DNA of 64,000 nucleotides from Halisarca cf. caerulea (GCA_963170055.1 CAUJGJ010000161.1:2419475-2483474), one strand, 5' to 3'; shown: positions 8,094 through 22,338, counted from the first letter of the stretch. The notes: generated by a model from the letters alone, not told the origin. Numbers and translations: made by a program.

Positions 8094-8336
8094 ACCCAAA
8101 TTCCCAGGCGCTATAGGCACATGGCCAAAGATAACAGACCGCTTAGTATGGGCACATAGCAATGCACACATGGAAGGGAGAAAAAAGCGAAAAAGAGCAT
8201 TGCTATGTGCCCATACTAAGTGCAACGTTTGCTCTTTTTCGCTTTTTTTCCTCTCCCTTCTGTGTATATCTATGTGCCCATACTAAGTGGTCTGTTGACT
8301 TTTGCCATGTGCCCATGCCGCCTGGGAATTTGGGGT
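8094..8336. repeat. Fold-back element with ~105 bp arms
   Basis: The left arm 8094-8198 and right arm 8231-8336 are imperfect reverse complements around a ~32 bp spacer. Shared blocks from outside in are ACCCAAATTCCCAGGCG, CACATGGC, CAGACC, CTTAGTATGGGCACATA, GGGAGAAAAAAGCG and AAAAAGAGC. The spacer holds a further copy of the ATGTGCCCATACTAAGTG motif (8205-8222), also present in both arms (inverted 8141-8159; direct 8271-8289). More diverged copies follow at about 8306-8325 and 8352-8370. No coding capacity is convincing; the 73-codon plus frame is an artefact of the repeats. It is probably a MITE or fold-back transposon. Confidence 0.88.
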
Positions 8337-8389
8337 CGGTTAACTTAGGCCATCTGCCCATACTGCGTGGGAGTTTGGGTTAGCGAGTT

Positions 8390-8453
8390 AGTCCAGCCAG
8401 CTGGACCCACGTTCGTACACTAACGTATGCACGTTTGTTCAGCTAGCTGGACT
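8390..8453. repeat. 14 bp inverted repeat around a 36 bp spacer
   Basis: AGTCCAGCCAGCTG (8390-8403) and CAGCTAGCTGGACT (8440-8453) are reverse complements with one mismatch. The spacer contains ACGT-rich words. It lies just right of the fold-back element and could be its outer remnant or an independent palindrome. Confidence 0.75.
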
Positions 8454-8644
8454 AGTGGCGAGTTAAATGTTAGTTAATTAGTTGTTAATGTGAAGACTGC
8501 CTCAGCCTCTGAATAGAAAGACTGCAAATAATGGCCAGGGATAGGACAAAATCTTGAACCAGGTAGAAACGTTGAAGATGAGTGGTGGCTAGTTGGTGAC
8601 CCCATCGCGATTAGCATGCATGGCAGCCATCATGTTCTTTGAAC
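8454..8644. other. Short unique stretch
   Basis: No gene or repeat seen. This is the last apparently single-copy DNA before the repeat arrays that fill the rest of the window. Confidence 0.4.
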
Positions 8645-9387
8645 AATTGCTAAAATTGCAAATATAACTTAGAAAAGAAACTAGCTATTTTTTTTCTTCA
8701 GATAACATTGAATTGAGGAAGCAAAGAATTTATAATTCTGTTTTGATTGCTAATGTTTGAAACATAATTCTAAATTCATGAATAGCATAAAATTGCTAAA
8801 ATTGAAAATAACTTGAAAAAGAAACTTGCTAAATCACATTTTCTTTAAATAGATTGAATTGAGAAAGCAAAGAATTTATAATTCCAATTTTATTGCTAAT
8901 GTTTGAAACATACTTATGAATTCATGAATATAATATAAAATGGTTAATATTCCAAATAACTTAGGAAATAGCTAATTTTATTTTCTACAAATAACATTGA
9001 TTTGAGAAAGCAAAGAATTCATAGAATTAAAGGTATTTGCAATTTAACAATTTTATGCTATTTATGAATTTAGAAGCATGTTAGCAATCTCATTAGATTT
9101 ATAAATACTTTGCTTTCTCATATCAATGTTTTCTTGTAGAAAATAAAAATTAGCTAGTTTCATACCTATGTTGTTTGTAATTCTGGATATTTTATGCTAT
9201 TAATATATATAGAAACATGTTTTAAACATTAATCAATTCGTACTATAAAGTTTTTGCTTTCTCAAATCAATGTTTTCATAGAAAATAAATAATTGACTAG
9301 TTTCTTATCTAAGTTATTTGCAATTTTAGCAATTTTATGTTATTCATGAATTTAGAAGTATGTTTCAAACATTAGCAATCATAGTAG
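8645..9387. repeat. ~148 bp tandem repeat arranged head-to-head around ~9035
   Basis: Direct units begin at 8645 (ATTGCTAAAATTG), 8792 and about 8940, spacing 147-148 bp. Shared words include AAGCAAAGAATT, GCTAATGTTTGAAACATA and ATTCATGAATA. From about 9037 the same words appear reverse-complemented (CTTTGCTTTCTCA, ATCAATGTTTTC, TTTTATGCTATT, AACATTAGCAATC) in two complete units and a partial third, which runs into the 145 bp satellite. The whole is therefore a large imperfect palindrome with ~390 bp tandem arms. Copies are clearly diverged and so older than the main array. Confidence 0.85.
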
Positions 9388-9680
9388 AATAATTTTTACC
9401 TTAAAGACAATGTTAGAAAATAAACTTTAACATTAAACAGAGTGCAAACTTGACAAAGTTCACAAGATATTACAAATAAAATAGTAATTTTACGTTTGTA
9501 TGAAAGTTAACCTTCAATTGTTACAAAGTTTTAATAATTTTCATTGCAAAGACAATGTTAGAAGCTTAAATTAAAGTTAGGCAAAGCGCACAATTGGAAA
9601 AGCTTAAAAGATATGACAAATGAAATTGTAATTTGAACTTTCTAAGAAAGTTAAGTTTAAAACGTTACAAACTTTAAATA
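9388..9680. repeat. Diverged edge monomers of the satellite
   Basis: The first two monomers align with the consensus but with many substitutions (for example TAATTTTTACC in place of TAATATTTATCGC, and GACAATGTTAGAA in place of GATAAAGTTAGAA). From about 9680 onward copies are close to consensus. Decay at an array edge is expected when homogenising exchange acts mostly in the interior. Confidence 0.85.
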
Positions 9681-12600
9681 ATATTTATCGCAAAGACAAA
9701 GTTAGAAACATAACTTTAAATTTAGGCAAAGTGAAAAATTGGCACAGTTCCTAAGATATGACAAATGAAATACTAATTTTAACTTTCTAAGAAAGTTAAG
9801 TTTAAAACGTTACAAACTTTAAATAATATTTATAGCAAAGATAAAGTTAGAAACATAACTTAAATTTAAGCAAAGTGAAAAATTGGCAAAGTTCCTAAGA
9901 TATGACAAATGAAATACTAATTTCAACTCTATAAGAAAGTTAAGTTTAAAACGTTACAAAGTTTAAATAATATTTATCGCAAAGATAAAGTTAGAAACAT
10001 AACTTTAAAATTAGGCAAAGTGAAAAATTGTTAAAATTCCTAAAATATGACAAATGAAATACTAATTTTAACTTTCTAAGAAAGTTAAGTTTAAAACGTT
10101 ACAAACTTTAAATAATATTTATCGCAAAGATAAAGTTAGAAACATAACTTTAAAGTTAGGCAAAGTGAAAAATTGGCAAAGTTCCTAAGATATGAATAAT
10201 GAAATACTAATTTTAACTTCATAAGAAGGTTAAGTTTAAAACGTTACAAAGTTTAAATAATATTTATAGCAAAGACAAAGTTAGAAACATAACTTTAAAA
10301 TTAGGCAATTGGCAAAGTTCCTAAGATATGACAAATGAAATACTAATTTTAACTTTCTAAGAAAGTTAAGTTTAAAACTTTACAAACTTTAAATAATATT
10401 TATCGCAAAGATAAAGTTGGAAACATAACTGTAAAATTAGGCAAAGTGAAGTATTGGCAAAGTTCCTAAGGTATGACAAATGAAATACTAATTTTAACTT
10501 TCTAAGAAAGTTAAGCTTAAAACGTTACAAAGTTTAAATAATATTTATCGCAAAGATAAAGTTAGAAACATAATTTTAAAATTAGGCAAAGTGAAAAATT
10601 GGCAAAGTTCCTAAGATATGACAAATGAAATACTAATTTTAACTTTCTAAGAAAGTTAAGTTTAAAACGTTACAAAGTTTAAATAATATTTATCGCAAAG
10701 ATAAAGTTAGAAACTTAACTTAAAAATTAGGCAAAGTGAAAAATTGTTAAAATTCCTAAAATATGACAAATGAAATACTAATTTTAACTTTCTAAGAAAG
10801 TTAAGTTTAAAACGTTACAAACTTTAAATAATATTTATCGCAAAGATAAAGTTAGAAACATAACTTTAAAGTTAGGCAAAGTGAAAAATTGGCAAAGTTC
10901 CTAAGATATGAATAATGAAATACTAATTTTAACTTCATAAGAAGGTTAAGTTTAAAACGTTACAAAGTTTAAATAATATTTATAGCAAAGACAAAGTTAG
11001 AAACATAACTTTAAATTTAAGCAAAGTGAAAAATTGGCAAAGTTCCTAAGATATGACAAATGAAATACTAATTTTAACTTCATAAGAAAGTTAAGTTTGA
11101 AACGTTACAAAGTTTAAATAATATTTATCACAAAGATAAAGTTAGAAACATAATTTTAAAATTAGGCAAAGTGAAAAATTGGCAAAGTTCCTAAGATATG
11201 ACAAATGAAATACTAATTTTAACTTTCTAAGAAAGTTAAGTTTAAAACGTTACAAAGTTTAAATAATATTTATCGCAAAGATAAAGTTAGAAACTTAACT
11301 TAAAAATTAGGCAAAGTGAAAAATTGTTAAAATTCCTAAAATATGACAAATGAAATACTAATTTTAACTTTCTAAGAAAGTTAAGTTTAAAACGTTACAA
11401 AGTTTAAATAATATTTATCGCAAAGATAAAGTTAGAAACATAACTTTAAAGTTAGGCAAAGTGAAAAATTGGCAAAGTTCCTAAGATATGAATAATGAAA
11501 TACTAATTTTAACTTCGTAAGAAAGTTAAGTTTAAAACGTTACAAAGTTTAAATAATATTTATCGCAAAGATAAAGTTAGAAACTTAACTTAAAAATTAG
11601 GCAAAGTGAAAAATTGTTAAAATTCCTAAAATATGACAAATGAAATACTAATTTTAACTTTCTAAGAAAGTTAAGTTTAAAACGTTACAAAGTTTAAATA
11701 ATATTTATCGCAAAGATAAAGTTAGAAACATAACTTTAAAGTTAGGCAAAGTGAAAAATTGGCAAAGTTCCTAAGATATGAATAATGAAATACTAATTTT
11801 AACTTCATAAGAAAGTTAAGTTTAAAACGTTACAAAGTTTAAATAATATTTATCGCAAAGATAAAGTTAGAAACATAACTTTAAAATTAGGCAAAGTGAA
11901 AAATTGGCAAAGTTCTTAAGATATGACAAATGAAATACTAATTTTAACTTTCTAAGAAAGTTAAGTTTAAAACGTTACAAAGTTTAAATAATATTTATCG
12001 CAAAGATAAAGTTAGAAACATAACTTTAAAGTTAGGCAAAGTGAAAAATTGGCAAAGTTCCTAAGATATGAATAATGAAATACTAATTTTAACTTCATAA
12101 GAAGGTTAAGTTTAAAACGTTACAAAGTTTAAATAATATTTATAGCAAAGACAAAGTTAGAAACATAACTTTAAATTTAAGCAAAGTGAAAAATTGGAAA
12201 AGTTCCTAAGATATGACAAATGAAATACTAATTTTAACTTCATAAGAAAGTTAAGTTTGAAACGTTACAAAGTTTAAATAATATTTATCACAAAGATAAA
12301 GTTAGAAACATAACTTTAAAATTAGGCAATTGGAAAAGTTCCTAAGATATGACAAATGAAATACTAATTTTAACTTTCTAAGAAAGTTAAGTTTAAAACT
12401 TTACAAACTTTAAATAATATTTATCGCAAAGATAAAGTTAGAAACATAACTGTAAAATTAGGCAAAGTGAAGTATTGGCAAAGTTCCTAAGGTATGACAA
12501 ATGAAATACTAATTTTAACTTTCTAAGAAAGTTAAGTTTAAAACGTTACAAAGTTTAAATAATATTTATCGCAAAGATAAAGTTAGAAACATAATTTTAA

Positions 12601-15600
12601 AATTAGGCAAAGTGAAAAATTGGCAAAGTTCCTAAGATATGACAAATGAAATACTAATTTTAACTGTCTAAGAAAGTTAAGTTTAAAACGTTACAAAGTT
12701 TAAATAATATTTATCGCAAAGATAAAGTTAGAAACTTAACTTAAAAATTAGGCAAAGTGAAATATTGGCAAAGTTCCTAAGATATGACCAATGAAATACT
12801 AATTTCAACTTTCTAAGAAAGTTAAGTTTAAAACGTTACAAAGTTTAAATAATTTTTATCGCAAAGATAAAGTTAGAAACATAACTTTAAAATTAGGCAA
12901 AGTGAAAAATTGGCAAAGTTCCTAAGATATGACAAATGAAATACTAATTTTAACTTTCTAAGAAAGTTAAGTTTAAAACGTTACAAAGTTTAAATAATAT
13001 TTATCGCAAAGATAAAGTTAGAAACTTAACTTAAAAATTAGGCAAAGTGAAATATTGGCAAAGTTCCTAAGATATGACAAATGAAATACTAATTTCAACT
13101 TTCTAAGAAAGTTAAGTTTAAAACGTTACAAACTTTAAATAATATTTATCGCAAAGATAAAGTTAGAAACATAACTTTAAAATTAGGCAAAGTGAAAAAT
13201 TGGCAAAGTTCCTAAGATATGACAAATGAAATACTAATTTTAACTTTCTAAGAAAGTTAAGTTTAAAACGTTACAAAGTTTTAATAATATTTATCGCAAA
13301 GATAAAGTTAGAAACATAACTTTAAATTTAAGCAAAGTGAAAAATTGGCAAAGTTCCTAAGATATGACAAATGAAATACTAATTTTAACTTTCTAAGAAA
13401 GTTAAGTTTAAAACGTTAATAACTTTAAATAATATTTATCGCAAAGATAAAGTTAGAAACATAACTTTAAAATTATGCAAAGTGAAAAATTGGCAAAGTT
13501 CTTAAGATATGACAAATGAAATACTAATTTTAACTTTCTAAGAAAGTTAAGTTTAAAACGTTACAAAGTTTAAATAATATTTATCGCAAAGATAAAGTTA
13601 GAAACATTACTTTAAATTTAAGCAAAGTGAAAAATTGGCAAAGTTCCTAAGATATGACAAATGAAATACTAATTTCAACTTTCTAAGAAAGTTAAGTTTA
13701 AAACGTTACAAACTTTAAATAATATTTATCGCAAAGATAAAGTTAGAAACATAACTTTAAAATTAGGCAAAGTGAAATATTGGCAAAGTTCCTAAGATAT
13801 GACAAATGAAATACTAATTTCAACTTTCTAAGAAAGTTAAGTTTAAAACGTTACAAACTTTAAATAATATTTATCGCAAAGATAAAGTTAGAAACATAAC
13901 TTTAAAATTAGGCAAAGTGAAACATTGGCAAAGTTCCTAAGATATGACAAATGAAATACTAATTTTAACTTTCTAAGAAAGTTAAGTTTAAAACGTTACA
14001 AAGTTTAAATAATATTTATCGCAAAGATAAAGTTAGAAACTTAACTTAAAAATTAGGCAAAGTGAAATATTGGCAAAGTTCCTAAGATATGACAAATGAA
14101 ATACTAATTGCAACTTTCTAAGAAAGTTAAGTTTAAAACGTTACAAACTTTAAATAATATTTATCGCAAAGATAAAGTTAGAAACATAACTTTAAAATTA
14201 GGCAAAGTGAAAAATTGGCAAAGTTCTTAAGATATGACAAATGAAATTTTAATTTTAACTTTCTAAGAAAGTTAAGTTTAAAACGTTACAAACTTTAAAT
14301 AATATTTATCGCAAAGATAAAGTTAGAAACTTAACTTAAAAATTAGGCAAAGTGAAACATTGGCAAAGTTCCTAAGATATGACAAATGAAATACAAATTT
14401 CAACTTTCTAAGAAAGTTAAGTTTAAAACGTTACAAACTTTAAATAATATTTATCGCAAAGATAAAGTTAGAAACATAACTTTAAAATTAGGCAAAGTGA
14501 AAAATTGGCAAAGTTCCTAAGATATGACAAATGAAATACTAATTTCAACTTTCTAAGAAAGTTAAGTTTAAAACGTTACAAACTTTAAATAATATTTATC
14601 GCAAAGATAAAGTTAGAAACATAACTTTAAAATTAGGCAAAGTGAAAAATTGGCAAAGTTCTTAAGATATGACAAATGAAATACTAATTTTAACTTTCTA
14701 AGAAAGTTAAGTTTAAAACGTTACAAAGTTTAAATAATATTTATCGCAAAGATAAAGTTAGAAACTTAACTTAAAAATTAGGCAAAGTGAAGTATTGGCA
14801 AAGTTCCTAAGATATGACAAATGAAATACTAATTGTAACTTTCTAAGAAAGTTAAGTTTAAAACGTTACAAACTTTAAATAATATTTATCGCAAAGATAA
14901 AGTTAGAAACATAACTTTAAAATTAGGCAAAGTGAAAAATTGGCAAATTTCCTAAGATATGACAAATGAAATACTAATTTTAACTTTCTAAGAAAGTTAA
15001 GTTTAAAACGTTACAAATTTTTAATAATATTTATCGCAAAGATAAAGTTAGAAACTTAACTTTAAAATTATGCAAAGTGAAATATTGGCAAAGTTCCTAA
15101 GATATGACAAATGAAATACTAATTTTAACTTTCTAAGAAAGTTAAGTTTAAAACGTTACAAAGTTTTAATAATATTTATCGCAAAGATAAAGTTAGAAAC
15201 ATAACTTTAAATTTAAGCAAAGTGAAAAATTGGTAAAGTTCCTAAGATATGACAAATGAAATACTAATTTCAACTTTCTAAGAAAGTTCAGTTTAAAACG
15301 TTACAAACTTTAAATAAGATTTATCGCAAAGATAAAGTTAGAAACATAACTTTAAAATTAGGTAAAGTGAAATATTGGCAAAGTTCCTAAGATATGACAA
15401 ATGAAATACTAATTTCAACTTTCTAAGAAAGTTAAGTTTAAAACGTTACAAACTTTAAATAATATTTATCGCAAAGATAAAGTTAGAAACATAACTTTAA
15501 AATTAGGCAAAGTGAAAAATTGGCAAAGTTCCTAAGATATGACAAATGAAATACTAATTTTAACTTTCTAAGAAAGTTAAGTTTAAAACGTTACAAACTT

Positions 15601-15660
15601 TAAATAATATTTATCGCAAAGATAAAGTTAGAAACTTAACTTAAAAATTAGGCAAAGTGA

Positions 15661-17550
15661 AGTATTGGCAAAGTTCCTAAGGTATGACAAATGAAATACT
15701 AATTTTAACTTTCTAAGAAAGTTAAGTTTAAAACGTTACAAACTTTAAATAATATTTATCGCAAAGATATAGTTAGAAACATAACTTTAAAATTAGGCAA
15801 AGTGAAAAATTGGCAAAGTTCTTAAGATATGACAAATGAAATACTAATTTTAACTTTCTAAGAAAGTTAAGTTTAAAACGTTACAAACTTTAAATAATAT
15901 TTATCGCAAAGATAAAGTTAGAAACTTAACTTAAAAATTAGGCAAAGTGAAACATTGGCAAAGTTCCTAAGATATGACAAATGAAATACTAATTTTAACT
16001 TTCTAAGAAAGTTAAGTTTAAAACGTTACAAACTTTAAATAATATTTATCGCAAAGATAAAGTTAGAAACATAACTTTAAATTTAAGCAAAGTGAAAAAT
16101 TGGCAAAGTTCCTAAGATATGACAAATGAAATACTAATTTTAACTTTCTAAGAAAGTTAAGTTTAAAACGTTACAAACTTTAAATAATATTTATCGCAAA
16201 GATAAAGTTAGAAACATAACTTTAAAATTAGGCAAAGTGAAAAATTGGCAAAGTTCTTAAGATATGACAAATGAAATACTAATTTTAACTTACTAAGAAA
16301 GTTTAGTTTAAAACGTTACAAACTTTAAATAATATTTATCGCAAAGATAAAGTTAGAAACATAACTTTAAAATTAGGCAAAGTGAAAAATTGGCAAATTT
16401 CCTAAGATATGACAAATGAAATACTAATTTTAACTTTCTAAGAAAGTTAAGTTTAAAACGTTACAAACTTTAAATAATATTTATCGCAAAGATAAAGTTA
16501 GAAACTTAACTTAAAAATTAGGCAAAGTGAAGTATTGGCAAAGTTCCTAAGGTATGACAAATGAAATACTAATTTTAACTTTCTAAGAAAGTTAAGTTTA
16601 AAACGTTACAAACTTTAAATAATATTTATCGCAAAGATATAGTTAGAAACATAACTTTAAAATTAGGCAAAGTGAAAAATTGGCAAAGTTCTTAAGATAT
16701 GACAAATGAAATACTAATTTTAACTTTCTAAGAAAGTTAAGTTTAAAACGTTACAAACTTTAAATAATATTTATCGCAAAGATAAAGTTAGAAACTTAAC
16801 TTAAAAATTAGGCAAAGTGAAACATTGGCAAAGTTCCTAAGATATGACAAATGAAATACTAATTTTAACTTTCTAAGAAAGTTAAGTTTAAAACGTTACA
16901 AACTTTAAATAATATTTATCGCAAAGATAAAGTTAGAAACATAACTTTAAATTTAAGCAAAGTGAAAAATTGGCAAAGTTCCTAAGATATGACAAATGAA
17001 ATACTAATTTTAACTTTCTAAGAAAGTTAAGTTTAAAACGTTACAAACTTTAAATAATATTTATCGCAAAGATAAAGTTAGAAACATAACTTTAAATTTA
17101 AGCAAAGTGAAAAATTGGCAAAGTTCCTAAGATATGACAAATGAAATACTAATTTTAACTTTCTAAGAAAGTTAAGTTTAAAACGTTACAAACTTTAAAT
17201 AATATTTATCGCAAAGATAAAGTTAGAAACATAACTTTAAAATTAGGCAAAGTGAAAAATTGGCAAAGTTCTTAAGATATGACAAATGAAATACTAATTT
17301 TAACTTACTAAGAAAGTTTAGTTTAAAACGTTACAAACTTTAAATAATATTTATCGCAAAGATAAAGTTAGAAACATAACTTTAAAATTAGGCAAAGTGA
17401 AAAATTGGCAAATTTCCTAAGATATGACAAATGAAATACTAATTTTAACTTTCTAAGAAAGTTAAGTTTAAAACGTTACAAACTTTAAATAATATTTATC
17501 GCAAAGATAAAGTTAGAAACTTAACTTAAAAATTAGGCAAAGTGAAGTAT
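15661..17550. repeat. 6- and 7-monomer higher-order repeat
   Basis: The rare GAAGTATTGG plus TTCCTAAGGTATG pair recurs with AGTATT at 15661, 16531 and 17546. Offsets are 870 bp (6 monomers) and 1,015 bp (7 monomers); the longer unit has an extra AAATTTAAGC monomer. The neighbouring order of variants (GATATAG, TTCTTAAG, GAAACATTGG) is kept. Confidence 0.85.
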
Positions 17551-20500
17551 TGGCAAAGTTCCTAAGGTATGACAAATGAAATACTAATTTTAACTTTCTA
17601 AGAAAGTTAAGTTTAAAACGTTACAAACTTTAAATAATATTTATCGCAAAGATATAGTTAGAAACATAACTTTAAAATTAGGCAAAGTGAAAAATTGGCA
17701 AAGTTCTTAAGATATGACAAATGAAATACTAATTTTAACTTTCTAAGAAAGTTAAGTTTAAAACGTTACAAACTTTAAATAATATTTATCGCAAAGATAA
17801 AGTTAGAAACTTAACTTAAAAATTAGGCAAAGTGAAACATTGGCAAAGTTCCTAAGATATGACAAATGAAATACTAATTTTAACTTTCTAAGAAAGTTAA
17901 GTTTAAAACGTTACAAACTTTAAATAATATTTATCGCAAAGATAAAGTTAGAAACATAACTTTAAATTTAAGCAAAGTGAAAAATTGGCAAAGTTCCTAA
18001 GATATGACAAATGAAATACTAATTTTAACTTTCTAAGAAAGTTAAGTTTAAAACGTTACAAACTTTAAATAATATTTATCGCAAAGATAAAGTTAGAAAC
18101 ATAACTTTAAAATTAGGCAAAGTGAAAAATTGGCAAAGTTCTTAAGATATGACAAATGAAATACTAATTTTAACTTTCTAAGAAAGTTTAGTTTAAAACG
18201 TTACAAACTTTAAATAATATTTATCGCAAAGATAAAGTTAGAAACATAACTTTAAAATTAGGCAAAGTGAAAAATTGGCAAATTTCCTAAGATATGACAA
18301 ATGAAATACTAATTTTAACTTTCTAAGAAAGTTAAGTTTAAAACGTTACAAATTTTTAATAATATTTATCGCAAAGATAAAGTTAGAAACTTAACTTTAA
18401 AATTATGCAAAGTGAAATATTGGCAAAGTTCCTAAGATATGACAAATGAAATACTAATTTTAACTTTCTAAGAAAGTTAAGTTTAAAACGTTACAAAGTT
18501 TTAATAATATTTATCGCAAAGATAAAGTTAGAAACATAACTTTAAATTTAAGCAAAGTGAAAAATTGGCAAAGTTCCTAAGATATGACAAATGAAATACT
18601 AATTTCAACTTTCTAAGAAAGTTAAGTTTAAAACGTTACAAACTTTAAATAATATTTATCGCAAAGATAAAGTTAGAAACATAACTTTAAAATTAGGCAA
18701 AGTGAAAAATTGGCAAAGTTCCTAAGATATGACAAATGAAATACTAATTTTAACTTTCTAAGAAAGTTAAGTTTAAAACGTTACAAACTTTGAATAATAT
18801 TTATCGCAAAGATAAAGTTAGAAACATAACTTTAAAATTAGGCAAAGTGAAATATTGGCAAAGTTCCTAAGATATGACAAATGAAATACTAATTTTAACT
18901 TCATAAGAAGGTTAAGTTTAAAACGTTACAAAGTTTAAATAATATTTATAGCAAAGACAAAGTTAGAAACATAACTTTAAATTTAAGCAAAGTGAAAAAT
19001 TGGCAAAGTTCCTAAGATATGACAAATGAAATACTAATTTTAACTTCATAAGAAAGTTAAGTTTGAAACGTTACAAAGTTTAAATAATATTTATCACAAA
19101 GATAAAGTTAGAAACATAACTTTAAAATTAGGCAATTGGCAAAGTTCCTAAGATATGACAAATGAAATACTAATTTTAACTTTCTAAGAAAGTTAAGTTT
19201 AAAACTTTACAAACTTTAAATAATATTTATCGCAAAGATAAAGTTAGAAACATAACTGTAAAATTAGGCAAAGTGAAGTATTGGCAAAGTTCCTAAGGTA
19301 TGACAAATGAAATACTAATTTTAACTTTCTAAGAAAGTTAAGTTTAAAACGTTACAAAGTTTAAATAATATTTATCGCAAAGATAAAGTTAGAAACATAA
19401 TTTTAAAATTAGGCAAAGTGAAAAATTGGCAAAGTTCCTAAGATATGACAAATGAAATACTAATTTTAACTTTCTAAGAAAGTTAAGTTTAAAACGTTAC
19501 AAAGTTTAAATAATATTTATCGCAAAGATAAAGTTAGAAACTTAACTTAAAAATTAGGCAAAGTGAAAAATTGTTAAAATTCCTAAAATATGACAAATGA
19601 AATACTAATTTTAACTTTCTAAGAAAGTTAAGTTTAAAACGTTACAAAGTTTAAATAATATTTATCGCAAAGATAAAGTTAGAAACATAACTTTAAAGTT
19701 AGGCAAAGTGAAAAATTGGCAAAGTTCCTAAGATATGACAAATGAAATACTAATTTTAACTTTCTAAGAAAGTTAAGTTTAAAACGTTACAAACTTTAAA
19801 TAATATTTATCGCAAAGATAAAGTTAGAAACATAACTTTAAAATTAGGCAAAGTGAAAAATTGGCAAAGTTCTTAAGATATGACAAATGAAATACTAATT
19901 TTAACTTTCTAAGAAAGTTTAGTTTAAAACGTTACAAACTTTAAATAATATTTATCGCAAAGATAAAGTTAGAAACATAACTTTAAAATTAGGCAAAGTG
20001 AAAAATTGGCAAATTTCCTAAGATATGACAAATGAAATACTAATTTTAACTTTCTAAGAAAGTTAAGTTTAAAACGTTACAAACTTTAAATAATATTTAT
20101 CGCAAAGATAAAGTTAGAAACTTAACTTAAAAATTAGGCAAAGTGAAGTATTGGCAAAGTTCCTAAGGTATGACAAATGAAATACTAATTTTAACTTTCT
20201 AAGAAAGTTAAGTTTAAAACGTTACAAACTTTAAATAATATTTATCGCAAAGATATAGTTAGAAACATAACTTTAAAATTAGGCAAAGTGAAAAATTGGC
20301 AAAGTTCTTAAGATATGACAAATGAAATACTAATTTTAACTTTCTAAGAAAGTTAAGTTTAAAACGTTACAAACTTTAAATAATATTTATCGCAAAGATA
20401 AAGTTAGAAACTTAACTTAAAAATTAGGCAAAGTGAAACATTGGCAAAGTTCCTAAGATATGACAAATGAAATACTAATTTTAACTTTCTAAGAAAGTTA

Positions 20501-22338
20501 AGTTTAAAACGTTACAAACTTTAAATAATATTTATCGCAAAGATAAAGTTAGAAACATAACTTTAAATTTAAGCAAAGTGAAAAATTGGCAAAGTTCCTA
20601 AGATATGACAAATGAAATACTAATTTTAACTTTCTAAGAAAGTTAAGTTTAAAACGTTACAAACTTTAAATAATATTTATCGCAAAGATAAAGTTAGAAA
20701 CATAACTTTAAAATTAGGCAAAGTGAAAAATTGGCAAAGTTCTTAAGATATGACAAATGAAATACTAATTTTAACTTTCTAAGAAAGTTTAGTTTAAAAC
20801 GTTACAAACTTTAAATAATATTTATCGCAAAGATAAAGTTAGAAACATAACTTTAAAATTAGGCAAAGTGAAAAATTGGCAAATTTCCTAAGATATGACA
20901 AATGAAATACTAATTTTAACTTTCTAAGAAAGTTAAGTTTAAAACGTTACAAATTTTTAATAATATTTATCGCAAAGATAAAGTTAGAAACTTAACTTTA
21001 AAATTATGCAAAGTGAAATATTGGCAAAGTTCCTAAGATATGACAAATGAAATACTAATTTTAACTTTCTAAGAAAGTTAAGTTTAAAACGTTACAAAGT
21101 TTTAATAATATTTATCGCAAAGATAAAGTTAGAAACATAACTTTAAATTTAAGCAAAGTGAAAAATTGGCAAAGTTCCTAAGATATGACAAATGAAATAC
21201 TAATTTCAACTTTCTAAGAAAGTTAAGTTTAAAACGTTACAAACTTTAAATAATATTTATCGCAAAGATAAAGTTAGAAACATAACTTTAAAATTAGGCA
21301 AAGTGAAAAATTGGCAAAGTTCCTAAGATATGACAAATGAAATACTAATTTTAACTTTCTAAGAAAGTTAAGTTTAAAACGTTACAAACTTTGAATAATA
21401 TTTATCGCAAAGATAAAGTTAGAAACATAACTTTAAAATTAGGCAAAGTGAAATATTGGCAAAGTTCCTAAGATATGACAAATGAAATACTAATTTTAAC
21501 TTCATAAGAAGGTTAAGTTTAAAACGTTACAAAGTTTAAATAATATTTATAGCAAAGACAAAGTTAGAAACATAACTTTAAATTTAAGCAAAGTGAAAAA
21601 TTGGCAAAGTTCCTAAGATATGACAAATGAAATACTAATTTTAACTTCATAAGAAAGTTAAGTTTGAAACGTTACAAAGTTTAAATAATATTTATCACAA
21701 AGATAAAGTTAGAAACATAACTTTAAAATTAGGCAATTGGCAAAGTTCCTAAGATATGACAAATGAAATACTAATTTTAACTTTCTAAGAAAGTTAAGTT
21801 TAAAACTTTACAAACTTTAAATAATATTTATCGCAAAGATAAAGTTAGAAACATAACTGTAAAATTAGGCAAAGTGAAGTATTGGCAAAGTTCCTAAGGT
21901 ATGACAAATGAAATACTAATTTTAACTTTCTAAGAAAGTTAAGTTTAAAACGTTACAAAGTTTAAATAATATTTATCGCAAAGATAAAGTTAGAAACATA
22001 ATTTTAAAATTAGGCAAAGTGAAAAATTGGCAAAGTTCCTAAGATATGACAAATGAAATACTAATTTTAACTTTCTAAGAAAGTTAAGTTTAAAACGTTA
22101 CAAAGTTTAAATAATATTTATCGCAAAGATAAAGTTAGAAACTTAACTTAAAAATTAGGCAAAGTGAAAAATTGTTAAAATTCCTAAAATATGACAAATG
22201 AAATACTAATTTTAACTTTCTAAGAAAGTTAAGTTTAAAACGTTACAAAGTTTAAATAATATTTATCGCAAAGATAAAGTTAGAAACATAACTTTAAAGT
22301 TAGGCAAAGTGAAAAATTGGCAAAGTTCCTAAGATATG
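17137..22338. repeat. Tandem duplication of a 2,601 bp, 18-monomer block
   Basis: Two adjacent copies (about 17137-19737 and 19738-22338) carry the same series of variants, for example AATTTTTAA at 18352 and 20953, and the deleted GGCAATTGG monomer in each. The length is 18 x 145 minus the 9 bp deletion. Copies are nearly identical; one visible difference is TTACTAAG versus TTTCTAAG near 17307/19908. Confidence 0.88.

Noticed and set aside
8162..8383. 73-codon plus frame in the fold-back element
   Set aside because: It is encoded by inverted and direct copies of the noncoding ATGTGCCCATACTAAGTG motif; repeated peptides only mirror that.
8454..8644. A tRNA or small RNA gene in the unique stretch
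   Set aside because: No cloverleaf pattern, A/B box pair or terminator-like T run could be identified.
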